Of a stretch of 64,000 nt of DNA, positions 12,076 through 63,419 are shown one piece after another. Position numbers and translations under genes: made by a program. Below the pieces are notes generated by a model. That model saw only the letters and a list, made by a program, of their open reading frames with translations, was not told the origin of the DNA and made no database searches. The stretch is from positions 9,288,231 through 9,352,230 of the forward strand of contig JABAKD010000029.1 of assembly GCA_012845835.1 (NCBI GenBank), read 5' to 3'. Positions within the stretch are counted from its first letter, which is position 1, and each line of letters opens with the position of its first letter. This DNA is from Undaria pinnatifida. Its lineage: Eukaryota; Sar; Phaeophyceae; Laminariales; Alariaceae.

Positions 12076-15000
12076 AGGGACGTTTTGGCGCAAATAGTGC
12101 AACCCCTCTCGTGTCATGACTTTCAAACAACAATACTACAAGTGGCAACGTTCGCACGCACGCCATTTTCCCACACGAGTAATACGATGAACTCTTGCCT
12201 GCGAGCGTAATCGACTACACATGGGCAATGCCGCACAGGCACCGGAAAACAATATTGAGAGCGGTTTACGTACATGATATATAGCCACAAAAAAAAAAAA
12301 AAAAATGATCGAAAACCCAAGACCCATAAAAGGCGCCGAATCACAAAACGAACAAAGCGGAAAATGAAACGCGATCAACGGATGACCCAATAACCACATT
12401 ACCAGGTACACACCACAGACGACAGGGTGAACATCAACACATTACGAATAATACAAGTTTTACTACTGCTGCTGGGTAAGGCTAAACAAAATCGCTCTGG
12501 TCCGGCGCACACCTCGGAGAGCTGCTGTTTTCGCGCGATTCATAACAATCACGCCGGTAGACTATCGCTCGTCATTTTCATGATGACGGCGGTCAACGCT
12601 AACACACACACATTTCCCAATGTTTTTTTCACTCTAGAAAAGCAACCAAAAGTGATGGGGGGGGGGGGGGGGGGGAGGGGGGGTTTATACTTGAAACGAG
12701 GAGGCCGAAATCTGGAAACAGTTACGCATACGTTCCTATGGCTAGTAAGACTAAAGCTCCATCAAGCTCAGCAACGCAGGCACGAGCTTCCCAAATGGAG
12801 GGGGGGGATACTTTCAAGTGGAGACCAGACAACGGTATTAACGCAATATCTACTCTCCGACCCTCCTTGGACGCTCCTTCTCTCTCTTCGCATAATCTTA
12901 CAATAGTAATTCAACCCATCAATTCAATATCCATCCATCAACGCATAACGGCCAGAAAACTGAAACGAAAAGAACAAAAAACCAAACGAGATAAATGCGG
13001 TCGGTATACAAACCAGCCCGCCGTGGACGCAGGACTGATTCTGCCCCTATAGAGTTACTACAGAGCACATCATTGGTTGTCGACTGCAAATCTGACATAA
13101 TGGAAATGGCTATCCTGGCTTGTGCGCACCTGCTAATATTGCCTATCTGGCTTTGCTGCTCACGTACGTACCTACTGAAAATCTGAAGGAGTCGTGTACC
13201 CTTTCGCCGCTGCGAAACGCATCCCACACTAAAACCAAGTAGTTTGTACCCAAAAATGTGGGCACAGTTCCAAAAGGGACAAGCCGGAAATTGATAAAGA
13301 GTACGCTGGAAATTACGAAATAAGACAAAAGGGGGTGTAAGACTTTCTACCTTCTCCAGTTTCACCAGTCCACGCTAAAAATACAACCGCGAGCAAACTG
13401 CGTGCTCTCCTTTCATCGTGACTTTTTGTTCGGCGTACGTTTTCAATTTTTGACCATTCAAAGTTAAGCATAAAACAACTCAAACGCGAGCAAAAGTTGT
13501 CCTCTCCTCTCCTCTTGTCTATATTTCGGCGAACGTTTTTGTTGTGTACCAACGACATGTCCTCATCTTCCCTCGCCGTACCTCGTCTCTCCTCCTCGCA
13601 GAATAATCATACCACCAGGGCTAGGGTTAGGACCACGTCAAGTATCAACAAAAAAAACACGAGCCCACCAAGCAAAAACCACGAGAAACAAACCGCAAAG
13701 TAAAGATAAGAAGTCTCCCGTGCCTTGTCCCCCCTTCAAAATGAGCACACTTCCAAAACCAAAAGAGTACGTCCAGAGGAGGAAGAAAACGGCCCTCTTC
13801 CCCTCGTCAAAATGAGCAAACACCAAACCGAACAACGAAAGGCCTAGCCTTTGCCGAGAAACAGGTGCTTTCTCTCGCGCACACACGTTTTCGGCACTGG
13901 CCTTCCTCAAGGGAACAAAAAACTATTTCGTCCTCCCACGATGTCCAGGCCGAGTGTAAGCTAGTGAGAAGAGAGACAGAAAAATAATTCAAGGAAGCCA
14001 TCACACTGTACCAGGTAGTTGGTATACTCTATGTTAACTTATCAACATCTTCGCCGTCCTAAAATTGTCCACAGCTCAACATACCAGTCCCCTCATGGTA
14101 TAGCCAAGGCAAGAAGTGGAAAACCCGAAAGATTTTGCTGCAATCCTATCACTAGTGTTTCAACATTGAACCCACGACAGCACATTCCGCAAAGACCAAG
14201 GTCAGTGGATAATCCCATTCCCCACGTTTTGCCCCTCCTCCCCTTTTCGCTTTGTCCTCCCCCGTTTCCCTTTCTTTTCCTCCCACTCGCGCCACCCTCC
14301 CCCTCCTACCCTCCCACCCCTCGCACCCCCCTCCTTCATCTCGAGCCCTGGCCTCCTCCGTGTTCAATTCCGCCCCTCACGCCACCGCGACCCCCCCACC
14401 TCACCCTCCATGAACCCCTCCCACAACTCCAACTCCAACTACTCCACTATCTTGCGGTGAAACAAAGAAACGCGCTATTTGGACTATAGAAGCCTCATCC
14501 CACACCACAAACAAAAACCTTTTAAAAAAAAGCAAGACGGTGGTAAAAGTCAAAGGACCGAAAACCTCTCAAAAATGGGTTTCTGGAGCGTTTTTGATGG
14601 CATGTTTATTTGCTATACGACTAAGGGTAATGACAAATAATAGTAGCCCTCCTCATACAACGGTCGACTGTTGTGAGTCGCCCACTGCGTTTTCCTCCCC
14701 GAACACGCTCCCGTGCATGCTGCCGTGCGGGCTAATAACTGCGTCTGACAATCGATGTGAGCGCAAGGATGAAGAAAAAAGATAAGAATAAGAAAATGAC
14801 AACGATATTTAAGGAACGAGATTACGCAAAATAAGCAACGAGACGACGCGAAAAGAGCAAGGCAAAAGGAGAAAAGATGAAAGGGAAGAATCGTCGTAAC
14901 AACAAGCAGACGATTCGAACTGCACGACTGAGGCGAAATGATGTGAATTTTTAGCCGACAGAAAAAAAAAGGACTAAACAAGAGCAAAACGAAATATGAA

Positions 15001-15440
15001 AGATACGGCGCACAATTTGAAACTGCCGTCAAAATTATCAAGACACGGCAAAAGAAAACGAAAGGGGCCAAAGACGAACGAAAAAAGACAAGAAAAAATA
15101 AGACGAAAAAGTTTCAACCGCAGGTCAATAAGAAAAACGGGAAAAGCAAAAAGACGACGTGATACAAAAAAGCCGGAAAAAAAAAAAAAAAAAAGGATAC
15201 GCGACATGCAAAAATCGACGACGCGAAAACCGGGAAAAGGCGGGGTGGATTCACCAAATCGGGGTAGTTTTTGCGATATGGCAGGCGGAAGGATTGCATG
15301 AAAGAGGCAGACGGCGAGGGCCATTTTGAGGGGGTTTGATGTCACTTGGAGGCAGTAGCGGGGGGGGGGGGGGGGGGTCCCTCCATTTGGAGTGGTCAGG
15401 GGTTCCTTGTGCGTAAGGGGGGTTCCCGCAAGAACGGCAG

Positions 15441-15682
15441 TGCTCAACGATAGAGGTGCACTACATGTTTTGGGGGGGTTCCTAAATTTTGGAAGCCTGA
15501 GACCTCCCCCAAAAACTGATTCGGAGAATAGCAAACTTTGCTGCAGGATAGAAAATGCCATGGCTCTCGGGTACACAGCAAGAATCATGCCAAAAAAATT
15601 GCTTGTTTCCGACGATTTAGGGCCGAGGAGCCCCATCATTGAGAGACGATTTCAGCCGAAAACTGCTACCTCTACCGTCGAC
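15441..15682. mobile_element. MITE family M1, copy 3
   Basis: Ends CAACGATAGAGGTGCACTAC and, inverted, GTCGACGGTAGAGGTAGCAG. The interior has TTCCGACGATTTAGGG and GGAGCCCCATCATT. The terminal bases are more diverged than in copies 1 and 2. It lies just past the stop codon of the RCC1-like gene. Confidence 0.65.
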
Positions 15683-15694
15683 AAAGCAGGAGGT

Positions 15695-55520
<39,826 letters not shown>

Positions 55521-55524
55521 CTGC

Positions 55525-57220
55525 CCCACAACAGGATTCCTAGTCTACTCCTCTACAGCACTTGCAACGATGATGCAGCTCCAAGCTTTTTGCGTGGACT
55601 GCTTTTGTTTGCCTGTAGTATCTCCTCGCACGATGTTTTACTCGATTTGGGCGTCGTGTATTTTACGCGCTCGGCACGTTGTTGTGCAAAAGGCCCGTTG
55701 AGATCGCTCCTGCCGACAACTAAGGGGAGATGGTGGTGGTGGTGATGGTGGTGGTGTTAGTGGTGGTGATGCAGATAGAGAGGACTGTAAGGGTCCCGCA
55801 AGTTCGGACCCAGTCCTAGACGATTGAGACGTAAGGAGACTTGCTCCAGGATGCTGCGGACTGATTCGTACTGCGGAGCATATATATGATATCTACCAGG
55901 CACGGAACACCGGTTTTTCGTCTGGGTTGATACTACACATACGTTTCATGGTTGGTGTGATATGTGTCTGTTATGTGATACGCGTTGGTACTTAACTCGT
56001 TGTCTACTTCGTACTGGCTTAGAATGCAATAATAATATAGCTATTATAGCTGACTCGGCTGACCAGCAGAGCAAATAAATGTAAGTAGACTACAGAAGAA
56101 GTCAGTAAGTTACTGCTATGTATGTATGTCGTGCACCCCACTTTGTTTTTGGAAGACACGATGAATAATACGGGATATAGTGGGGACTTACAATTACAGC
56201 GCAGCTCAGTCGTGCATGTAGTCTAGTTACGACGTAGTGTAGTATTATTGGATCTCAACAAACATTCATTAGAAAAACTGCACCCACGTTGTTTTGGGAA
56301 ACACTCTCTACTTACAGTACAGCGATAATATAATAGTTCAGAATTTTAGAAATTACCTGATGTCATACGTCGTTGGTGCTTTATGTGATTTGAGTCATGT
56401 ATCGCAGATGAACTGATTGGCTAAAGGTTGTGGCGCAACCCTCGGAAGCCCCGCCCTTTGAGTTCACGCGTCACTCGGCAGAACATCACTCGCACTAAGA
56501 GTACTCAACAGGTTGATACGAGGCACATGCGACATTTCATGGTATTATAAATATGAAAAAAAAAAGTTCAAATTTTGGTCAAAGATCCTTATACCCAGGC
56601 TCATTCCAACATTTCAAAGTTATAAATCTAAATCTTCAAATCTTCACGTTCTCAACAGAGCTTTTCGGTTTTCTGTCTCTCACAGAAAAGTCTGGTCGTA
56701 GAATTCGTGTCTCTCTCGGACTAGGAATCGGCACGGGAACCGTGGGTGTGTACGGATTATGTCGTTGGGTAGAAAGACGTAAGGAAAATATGCAACACAA
56801 AAGTAGTTCGTAGTGGTGCTGCTGTAATCTTGACCCCATAGTATTAACAGGTGCTCAAGATCTTCTCGAGATGCTAAACCTCGCGGGACTCGAAGCTGAC
56901 CGAACTCTATTAATAGCGTTACGTAGACAATTTCGTTCGTTCGTGAGTTGATTGCTCATTGCATACGATGTCCTCCTCCATGCCCGGCGAGAGTGAAGGG
57001 GTCACAGCTCACAGTAGTTCAAACGACGTACATACTGCTGTAGGGATACTGTACATCGCAGTGAGACGTATGCACCAGTATGGACCTGGCACATAGGCTG
57101 CCTCCCGATTTCACTTTTTATATGTTTCTGGCGGAAGCATGAACTTCGTCAGCTGTGATATACCTGGTATACGTGTACCACCTTTGTTTGGTTTGTGTGT
57201 TTTTCCATGGGGGATTTCTC
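55525..57220. other. Sequence upstream of first visible RCC1 exon; no first exon found
   Basis: Searched on the minus strand for an ATG plus signal peptide ending in a phase-2 donor; none convincing. Contains a GGTGGTGGT/GATGGT stretch (55730-55770) and the 86-codon plus frame at 56553-56813. Confidence 0.4.
56553..56813 (+). CDS. Unrecognised 86-codon open frame
   Basis: It starts MKKKSSNFGQRSLY and ends with a Gly-rich hydrophobic stretch SLGLGIGTGTVGVYGLCRWV then ERRKENMQHK and stop. The end looks like a C-terminal membrane anchor with a basic tail. There is no family match from memory, no splice signals judged convincing, and base composition is AT-rich. It may be chance. Confidence 0.2.
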   Translation: MKKKSSNFGQRSLYPGSFQHFKVINLNLQIFTFSTELFGFLSLTEKSGRRIRVSLGLGIGTGTVGVYGLCRWVERRKENMQHKSSS

Positions 57221-57224
57221 AGCT

Positions 57225-57306
57225 CCAGAGTGACTGGAGCCTGTCCAGGTGACCACGGACTTGATTATGCGAGTTAATGTGAGAACAAGACAACAACACC
57301 ACCACC

Positions 57307-57338
<32 letters not shown>

Positions 57339-57403
57339 CAACAACAAACAGCAGCAACAGCAACAGCAACAGCAACAACAACAACAACAATAACAACAAC
57401 AGC

Positions 57404-57490
<87 letters not shown>
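57225..57490 (-). repeat. Repeat G end followed by a (CAA)n microsatellite
   Basis: In plus-strand text, CTGGAGCC...CGACTTGATTATGCGAGTTAATGTGAGAAC-type sequence (57225-57290) runs into (ACC)n, then ~190 bp of (CAA)n with CAG interruptions. The long open frames through it (poly-Thr, poly-Leu, poly-Val) are artefacts. Confidence 0.8.
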
Positions 57491-57491
<1 letters not shown>

Positions 57492-57796
57492 TTCACACTA
57501 TTAATACTGTCTGTGTGCTGTAAGAATAGTCATACCAAAGGTATCATATGGGGGAGCGCAAAAACAAACAAAATCTTATACCCACACTTTATTTTAAGGA
57601 GCCAGACAGGGGGTGTTTCAAAACCAAGTGAAAACATAATAACGTGAAAAGGCGTAATTTTCTCCATTGATTGCCACAGAAATCACGACGCTCCGATTTT
57701 TCTTTGCCTTGACCTTGATTTGATTTCTACTTTCTGTTCTAGTAATGAATGTGGCTCGTTTTTCTTTTCTCGATATCTTAGTGTGCTCCCTCGGCT

Positions 57797-58486
57797 CCCA
57801 TGGTGACGTGGACCCTCAATGCGGACCACTTCGCCAAGCTCCGATCAGCCCACCACGAAGTCCTTTTGCGAGTCATTGGCTTCCAGCGCCGATTACGCAC
57901 CGACCACACCACCCTCTCGTACGCGAAGGCCCTCAGGATGACACGATGCGAGAGCATCGAAACGACCATCCGTAAACGGCGGCTCTTCTTTGCCGGGGCC
58001 CTGGTGCGACAACACAAGGGGCGACTGCCCCGTCGGTTGATGTTCGGGACGATCGCTGGTGGGGAGAACCCGAAACCAGGCGGACAACTTAAGACTTGGC
58101 CTAGAGCCATAGCTGAGGACCTTAGGGTGTTCAAAGCCAACGAGGGATCAACGGAACACTCCCCCTTAGTTTTTGGAGTTGGGACCGCGCTGTGGCCCAC
58201 TGCAGCAAAAAAGGTGGGCAAGTGGTACCGGGGGGTCCTCGAAGCAGCTGAACGGTTCATGGGCAGGTGGCACGAGGATGAGACAAAGCTGAGTAGACAG
58301 CGCCGCGCATCCGCCGTGGGTGGTGTCGAAGGGAACGGGGGGAGGGGGGGCAGCAGGAGGGGTAGAAGGAACACCGCCCAAGGGTATGGGGGCAGGGGGG
58401 GGGACAGGAGGAGTAGAAGGGAAACCGCGGTAGATGAAAGTAGGAAGGAGACCGCAGACAGGGTAGCAAGGTACCAGGCCGACTAG
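57797..58486 (+). pseudogene. LINE (non-LTR retrotransposon) ORF2 C-terminal fragment
   Basis: An open frame of about 229 codons with the typical post-RT end of LINE ORF2: VTWTLNADHFAKLRSAHHEV, LLRVIGFQRRLRTDHTTLSY, RCESIETTIRKRRLFFAGAL and RLPRRLMFGTIAGG. The reverse transcriptase core (YxDD) is absent and upstream sequence is AT-rich and non-coding, so this is a 5'-truncated insertion, as is usual for LINEs. The frame is intact to a Gly/Arg-rich tail ending ARYQAD then stop, suggesting a fairly young insertion. It lies upstream of the visible RCC1-like exons on the opposite strand. Confidence 0.8.
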
Positions 58487-59230
58487 TAGGTGGAACCTTT
58501 CTATCTATGCCACTCGTACCGCCAACTGCTGCGGCTGCTCGGAATGTGATGTCTTGGTACTTTGATTTTTCCGTGAATTTATTTATTTTATTTTATTTTA
58601 TTTTATTTTTCTTTCCCCTTCTTATCCTTATGAAGGGAGTCTTGCATGGTGGGTAGGTGACGAGCCTGTTTTATTTGGCCCTCCCAGTCTTCCTTCTTCT
58701 ACTTGTTTCTTTTTTCCGGGGTATTTTTTCTCTTTCCCTTTCTTTCCCCCTTGCATGTCCATTTTGGCTCATGCTCGGGGTATGTTTCTATCTCCCGTGC
58801 TTTGGCTCCCCTTTTTATTTATTTATTTATTTATTTTGTCTTGGTTTCTTTCGTTGTTTCTCTCTTTTACAAGGTATTTTGGTTTAATGAGAAGAACACA
58901 AAGGGGGGAGGGGGGGAAACAGGAGGAGTAGAAGGAAAGCCGTCCAAGGGAATGGGGGCAGGGGGGGCAACAGGAGGAATAGAAGGGAGACCGCGGTGGA
59001 CGAAGGCAGGAAGGAAATGGCAGACAGGGTAGCAAGGTACCAGGCCGACTAGTAGGTACATAGCACTTTTCGTCTTTCTCTGGGGTATTTTTTTCCCCTT
59101 TGTTCCCTCCTTGCGTGTCCAGGTTTTTGGCTCGTGTTCGGATTATCTTATTTTGGTTTTACTTTACTTTATTTTATTTCATTTTATCATGTTTCTTTTC
59201 CGAGCTTTGGCTCTCCTTTGCGGTTGGGTT
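58315..59230 (+). repeat. Duplicated LINE 3' tail
   Basis: The G-rich C-terminal coding and stop region (58320-58500) is repeated at about 58890-59060, including CAGACAGGGTAGCAAGGTAC and the GGCCGACTAGTAGGT end. The T-rich segments after each (TTTATTT tracts; TTGGCTC, GCTTTGGCTC) also match. This makes a tandem duplication of ~550-600 bp of the LINE 3' end. Confidence 0.7.
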
Positions 59231-59464
59231 GTTTCTTCGATTTCCCCTTCATTTTGTTTGTTCCATTTTTTGTTTTATTTTTATCTTTGTTTTTATTTGT
59301 TTTCTTATTTTGTTTTTGTTTTTGTTTTTGTTTTTGTTTATTTCGTATTTCTCTCTTCCAATGTATTTCTGTTGCTGACGTATGTATGTTGTGCCTGTCG
59401 TACCCAGTACTAGGGCATGACATTGCGTTGTCGAATGCATTACGATGCATTATCTCTGTGTCGT

Positions 59465-59582
59465 GGCTTGTGACCACAGAGCTGATCTTTCTAGGGTGAA
59501 GAATCAGTACGGACACTGGGTGTGCTGGATGTCGACGAGTAGAAGAACGGTTTAATGTGAAGAACACACACACACACACACA
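59465..59582 (-). repeat. Dispersed repeat E, inverted copy
   Basis: ACCACAGAGCTGATCTTTCT .. GGACACTGGGTGTGCTGGAT .. GAACGGTTTAATGTGAAGAA, then (CA)7, matching 23890-24000 inverted. Confidence 0.75.
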
Positions 59583-59663
59583 TGGGAATGGTGTATGACT
59601 AAAGACTCTAGTCTATGGACTATACAACTACTACTAACACTGCTGCGGTTGTTACAGCAGTGT

Positions 59664-60035
59664 TAAGGCATTAGTGGGGTATTAGTCCGTTTGACCACTT
59701 GCAACTGGTTAGCCAATAGCTTACCCAAACTAAGCCTTATAACACTCTTCCCCCCTGAAACGGCGGGATAGCAGGTCGGCCGGATATACGGCGGGCCTCT
59801 GTCAATATCCTAGCCGTTTCATTCCCTGGGGATACCAGGGAGAGTATTTTTCAAGTTCGACATGGGAAAAATCTGAAAAGTTTATGATTGTGGATGGTGG
59901 GGATCGAACCCACGACCCGAAAACCCAATGGTCTGTCGACGACGCCGTTGGTTAAGGAAATTAGTAGGGTATTAGTCCGTTTGACCACTTGCAAAAGGTT
60001 GACCAATCTAGCCTACCCACTCGAAGCCTTATAAC
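59664..60035 (-). mobile_element. Composite tRNA-related element, inverted copy
   Basis: The same A-B-A layout as 41280-41606 on the minus strand. Direct repeats lie at 59664-59735 and 59950-60035. The interior includes GTGGGTTCGATCCCCACCAT (a clean B box) and ACAGACCATTGGGTTTTCGG. It is better preserved in the tRNA-like part than the other copy. It is not a functional tRNA: no matching acceptor 5' strand or D arm was found. Confidence 0.65.
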
Positions 60036-60729
60036 AGCAGTCAGTGTAATAAGGTGTCGTACGCCCAACTCGCACAGGATCGATATATTTATATTTGCTC
60101 GTTTGCTTTTTCTGTGGGTTACCGACCGTCACAAATATAGATCTGGGGAAAAGTCGGCCGCATGTGACACTGCTGTGTGTGTCGTATTATATGTCTCGGT
60201 TGGTTGTTGACTGGTGGTCGATGGTCGATGCGGACGACATAGAGAACCGAAATGGACAAAGCGGTCCACCAATCAGATATCAGGCGCGCAAGAATTTGTC
60301 CGCTTTATCACCAAACTGTCTGTGATTGCGGTGCACTGTGTGTGGTAGAAGAAAAGTGGATCAAAAGACACCCTCCCATAGCCGCGAGAAGGGGGGCGCG
60401 GAACATCGGAACTGCCAGCTGCCAGCTGGCAGAGGTCAACCGCACCGAACCACTGAAGAACCGCACACAACATACAACCCTGTACCAATAACCCTTTTCA
60501 GCACACACGAACACCGCCACCATTGTAAACTATTTCGAGTTTTGGTCGATCGGGGGCGCCGGAAGACGTACCATGTCATATTATGAACGAACCCTGCAGG
60601 TAAAGCATTTTTATATTTTGTTCGCATCCACCTCCGCCCCCCCCCCTCCCCAATCACCACCACACACACCCTTTCCCCGCCCCACCAAAAAGTTACCCCC
60701 CACACACACAACCACCCCCCCCCCCACCC

Positions 60730-61640
60730 CCTCCCTCGCCGCCCCACCTAAAATCAAAATATGCTCGAGTAATAAACACCACCCGACAGGTTATATCGCC
60801 TCTCTTTAACTTTCGAGCCATCCACCATGCGGTAGATCCAATTCATTTGTTGTATAATATATGGTCTTCAACGTAAAATTAACGTCGTCCCCGTCCCCCC
60901 CCCTCCTCCCGCCACCATCGCCTAGACCTACTGTATGTAGTAGCACCACACGTGTAAAGTAAGCTCCTACTTGGTACACATTTATGTGACCTAAAATTGT
61001 TGGGAAAATCCCCCTCCCCTCTTCCTTTTCAACCCCTCCCCCCCGCCTAAAAATTCCGCCCTCCCTCAGCCGGTTATACGAGTTACTACATACAGGATTA
61101 CTATAATACAAAATAATGTATAGTTTCCAGGCACATATTGAGCTGCCCCCCCCGCCCCAACCCCCCCCCCCGCCCCCAATAATATACTGGTGCCAAAACC
61201 GTCAGATTTATCCCCTCGAAAGGATTTATAGCTTACATGCACAAATTGCCCCTCCCCCCCCCCCCCCCCCCCCCCTCCAAACCCGCTCGCTTTTGATCAA
61301 AACCAGGCCCCCACGTCCTTCAAAACTCCGCCCCACCCCCCTCACCGGTTATTCGACTTACAAGATTCACTTGATAAAAAGATACATTTCCCTTCACAGC
61401 TGTCAGATTTTGTCCCCCTCAGAAACGGGTTTTATATTTTCCGCGCACAGACTGACTAAAATCATCCTGTTGACCCTGATAGCTACACTGTAGTTGTAAG
61501 GGGAGTCGCCGACCTATATCCTTAATGAGGACACACAACTCGTAATGCGCGCGATCGGAGTATCACACACAGCTTGCAAAGATGAGTTTCGACGAAATCT
61601 TCGATCTCACAGCTGGAGTGTATTTTCATTTTTTATAATA
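60730..61640 (+). repeat. Dispersed repeat R, long plus copy with tail units
   Basis: C-rich tail units with AGTAATAAACACCACCCGAC and CCATCGCCTAGACCTACTG, poly-C runs up to ~20, then a full core (61395-61640) ending TATACTCCGAGTA. Confidence 0.75.
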
Positions 61641-61885
61641 TACTCCGAGTAATTATTATGTTTGCCCTACGAGAATATGGCGTAGATGCCGTTCCGATGT
61701 AAATCGAATATCCTTCCATAAAGCAGTAGTAGTACCTAATATGAAGTCGAATGATCGCACCATAATGCAGTGGCATCTTCCGCCAACCATTTGTCAATTT
61801 CCTTTCCCCACATCTTCTCCCTTTATCAACTCCTTCCTTTCCCTATAATTTAGTCTAGTCTACATGTTTTAGCTGAGAGTCTACC

Positions 61886-62569
61886 TTAATCCTTATCAAC
61901 ATTATTAATATCATTGACACCCCAGGCCAGTGGTCGTAGCCCTCCCGCTTCTTCCTCCCTTCCCCTCGCGGCCTGACGATCCCTCAGAGATAGCCTATAT
62001 CGACGAACTCTGCGCGAAATCGCGACCTGAGTGGTCACAGAGATTATTTGGAATAGGCGCTCCTCGCACACGCCTTTCCGCGCTATTAATAGGGACGATG
62101 CGTTCGTCCCTCCAACGATGCTTGCCGCCACCTGAACGATCACGTCGCTGCCTTCTTTACCGAGGCGCCCAAAGCTTTTCAACGCGAGGATGGCGAGTTT
62201 GTAGCTGCGCTCGTCGAAGGACACCTGTCCCGGACGAGCGTAGTGGTTGCGCTCGCACGGCTCGGAAGCGGAGGCCGCTGATCCGTTTCGATCCGCGCTT
62301 CCTGCCCGCATGTGGACCCCCACTTGTGGGTCCGCATACGTGACGTCGAGGAGTATCGACTTGTCACGATACTCCGATGCCGTAGCATCTCGTAGTCCAC
62401 GTGCCGCAATCACAATGTCCATTCGCAAATCCCTGTCTGCGTGGAACGGGACTCCGCTTTCCACCTGGTGGCGGATGGACATGCCCTTAAGGGTGCGGGA
62501 GAGCGCGTGATCAAGGGGTTGGTGCTGGTTCACTTGCGCGCCCGATAGGTGACACAATCGTGCATGCAT
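61886..62569 (-). pseudogene. LINE-type C-terminal fragment, restriction-like endonuclease region
   Basis: An uninterrupted 227-codon frame from an ATG. It reads LCHLSGAQVNQHQPLDHALS, RDLRMDIVIAARGLRDATAS, DKSILLDVTYADPQVGVHMR, then SFDERSYKLAILALKSFGRL and VTTQVAISRRVRRYRLSLRD. From memory this kind of sequence is found at the C-terminus of algal non-LTR elements. The R-x-D ... LLDVT layout resembles a PD-(D/E)xK nuclease core; this is an inference. It is embedded between copies of dispersed repeat R, with a TAG just upstream of the ATG, so it is a truncated fragment rather than a whole gene. Confidence 0.6.
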
Positions 62570-62589
62570 GCCGCGTATTAACCTCCGCT

Positions 62590-63400
62590 AGGATTTTTAT
62601 ATGCATGATAAACTGATGCATTCCTTCCACAGGCGCCGTTAGATTGTGCCCCCCTCAAGAACGGTTTTTTTTTTATAGTTTCCGAGCACAGATTGATTAT
62701 CATCACCCAGTTGACACTGGTAACTACAAGCTACAGCAGTGTAGTTATAGAGGGAGTCGCCGACCTATATCGTTAATAAGGACACACCCAGTACTACGCG
62801 CGATCGGAATCACATAACACAACACACCGGTTGCATAGATGAGTTTCGAAGAATCTTCCAAGATCTCTCTCGATCTCAGAGCTGAAGCATTCTTCTATTC
62901 TAATAATAATATGATGTTTGCTCGTTTTCAAACACGATTCCGCGTTCCGACTTCTTTCGACGTGTACGTAATTTCGTTTCACCTCCGCTCTCGACACCTT
63001 CGATCGACATAGTATATACGCCCTCCCCTCACCGGTCATGTTATACGACTATATGGTACAGGGCATACTAAGTACCTGGTACTTATGTAGTTGCAAGGGG
63101 AGTCGCCGACCTATATCCTTGATGAGGACACAGAACCCGTAATACGCGCGATCGGAGTATCACACACAGCTTGCACTGATGAGTTTCGACAAAATATTCG
63201 ATCTCACAGCTGGAGTGTATTTTGATTTTCATAATAATGAAGTGGCGCATTCCACAGCCGTCAGATTTTGTCCCCCTCGCAAAAACGTGTTTTCCTATAG
63301 TTTCCGTTCACAGATTGATTAGCACCCCCCCGTTGACCCTCGTAAAAGTTAGCTATGAGAGGAGTCGCCGACCTATGTCCCTGATGAGGGCACACACTCA
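62590..63400 (+). repeat. Dispersed repeat R, three partial plus copies
   Basis: Core copies at about 62600-62915 (diverged), 63080-63236 (GTCGCCGACCTATATCCTTG .. CACAGCTGGAGTG) and 63240-63400 (first half only). They follow the LINE-like fragment 61886-62569, which appears to split an older R copy. Confidence 0.7.
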
Positions 63401-63419
63401 CACTCAGCGAGCCATCTAT

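Larger units (their letters stand above)
9140..15440. other. 6-kb stretch without a recognisable gene
   Basis: Holds the 79-bp tandem pair (11424-11581), a repeat shared with 36.8 kb (11900-12075), poly-G (12658-12684), pyrimidine-rich sequence (14220-14420) and A-rich sequence (14800-15200). The longest frames (159, 152, 221 codons) overlap antisense frames, are low in complexity, and resemble nothing known to me. Confidence 0.5.

Noticed and set aside
14974-15639. 221-codon minus frame
   Set aside because: Runs through an A/T-rich tract and a MITE, with no domain and no splice fit to the RCC1-like gene.
57149-57647. Poly-Val, poly-Leu and poly-Thr frames
   Set aside because: (CAA)n/(GTT)n microsatellite.
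57778-58374. 198-codon minus frame
   Set aside because: Shadow of the plus-strand LINE C-terminal frame, which has clear family motifs.
59895-59950. tRNA gene on the minus strand (clean B box)
   Set aside because: No complementary acceptor strand or D arm; the same core occurs in the composite repeat at 41.3 kb, so it is tRNA-derived repeat DNA.
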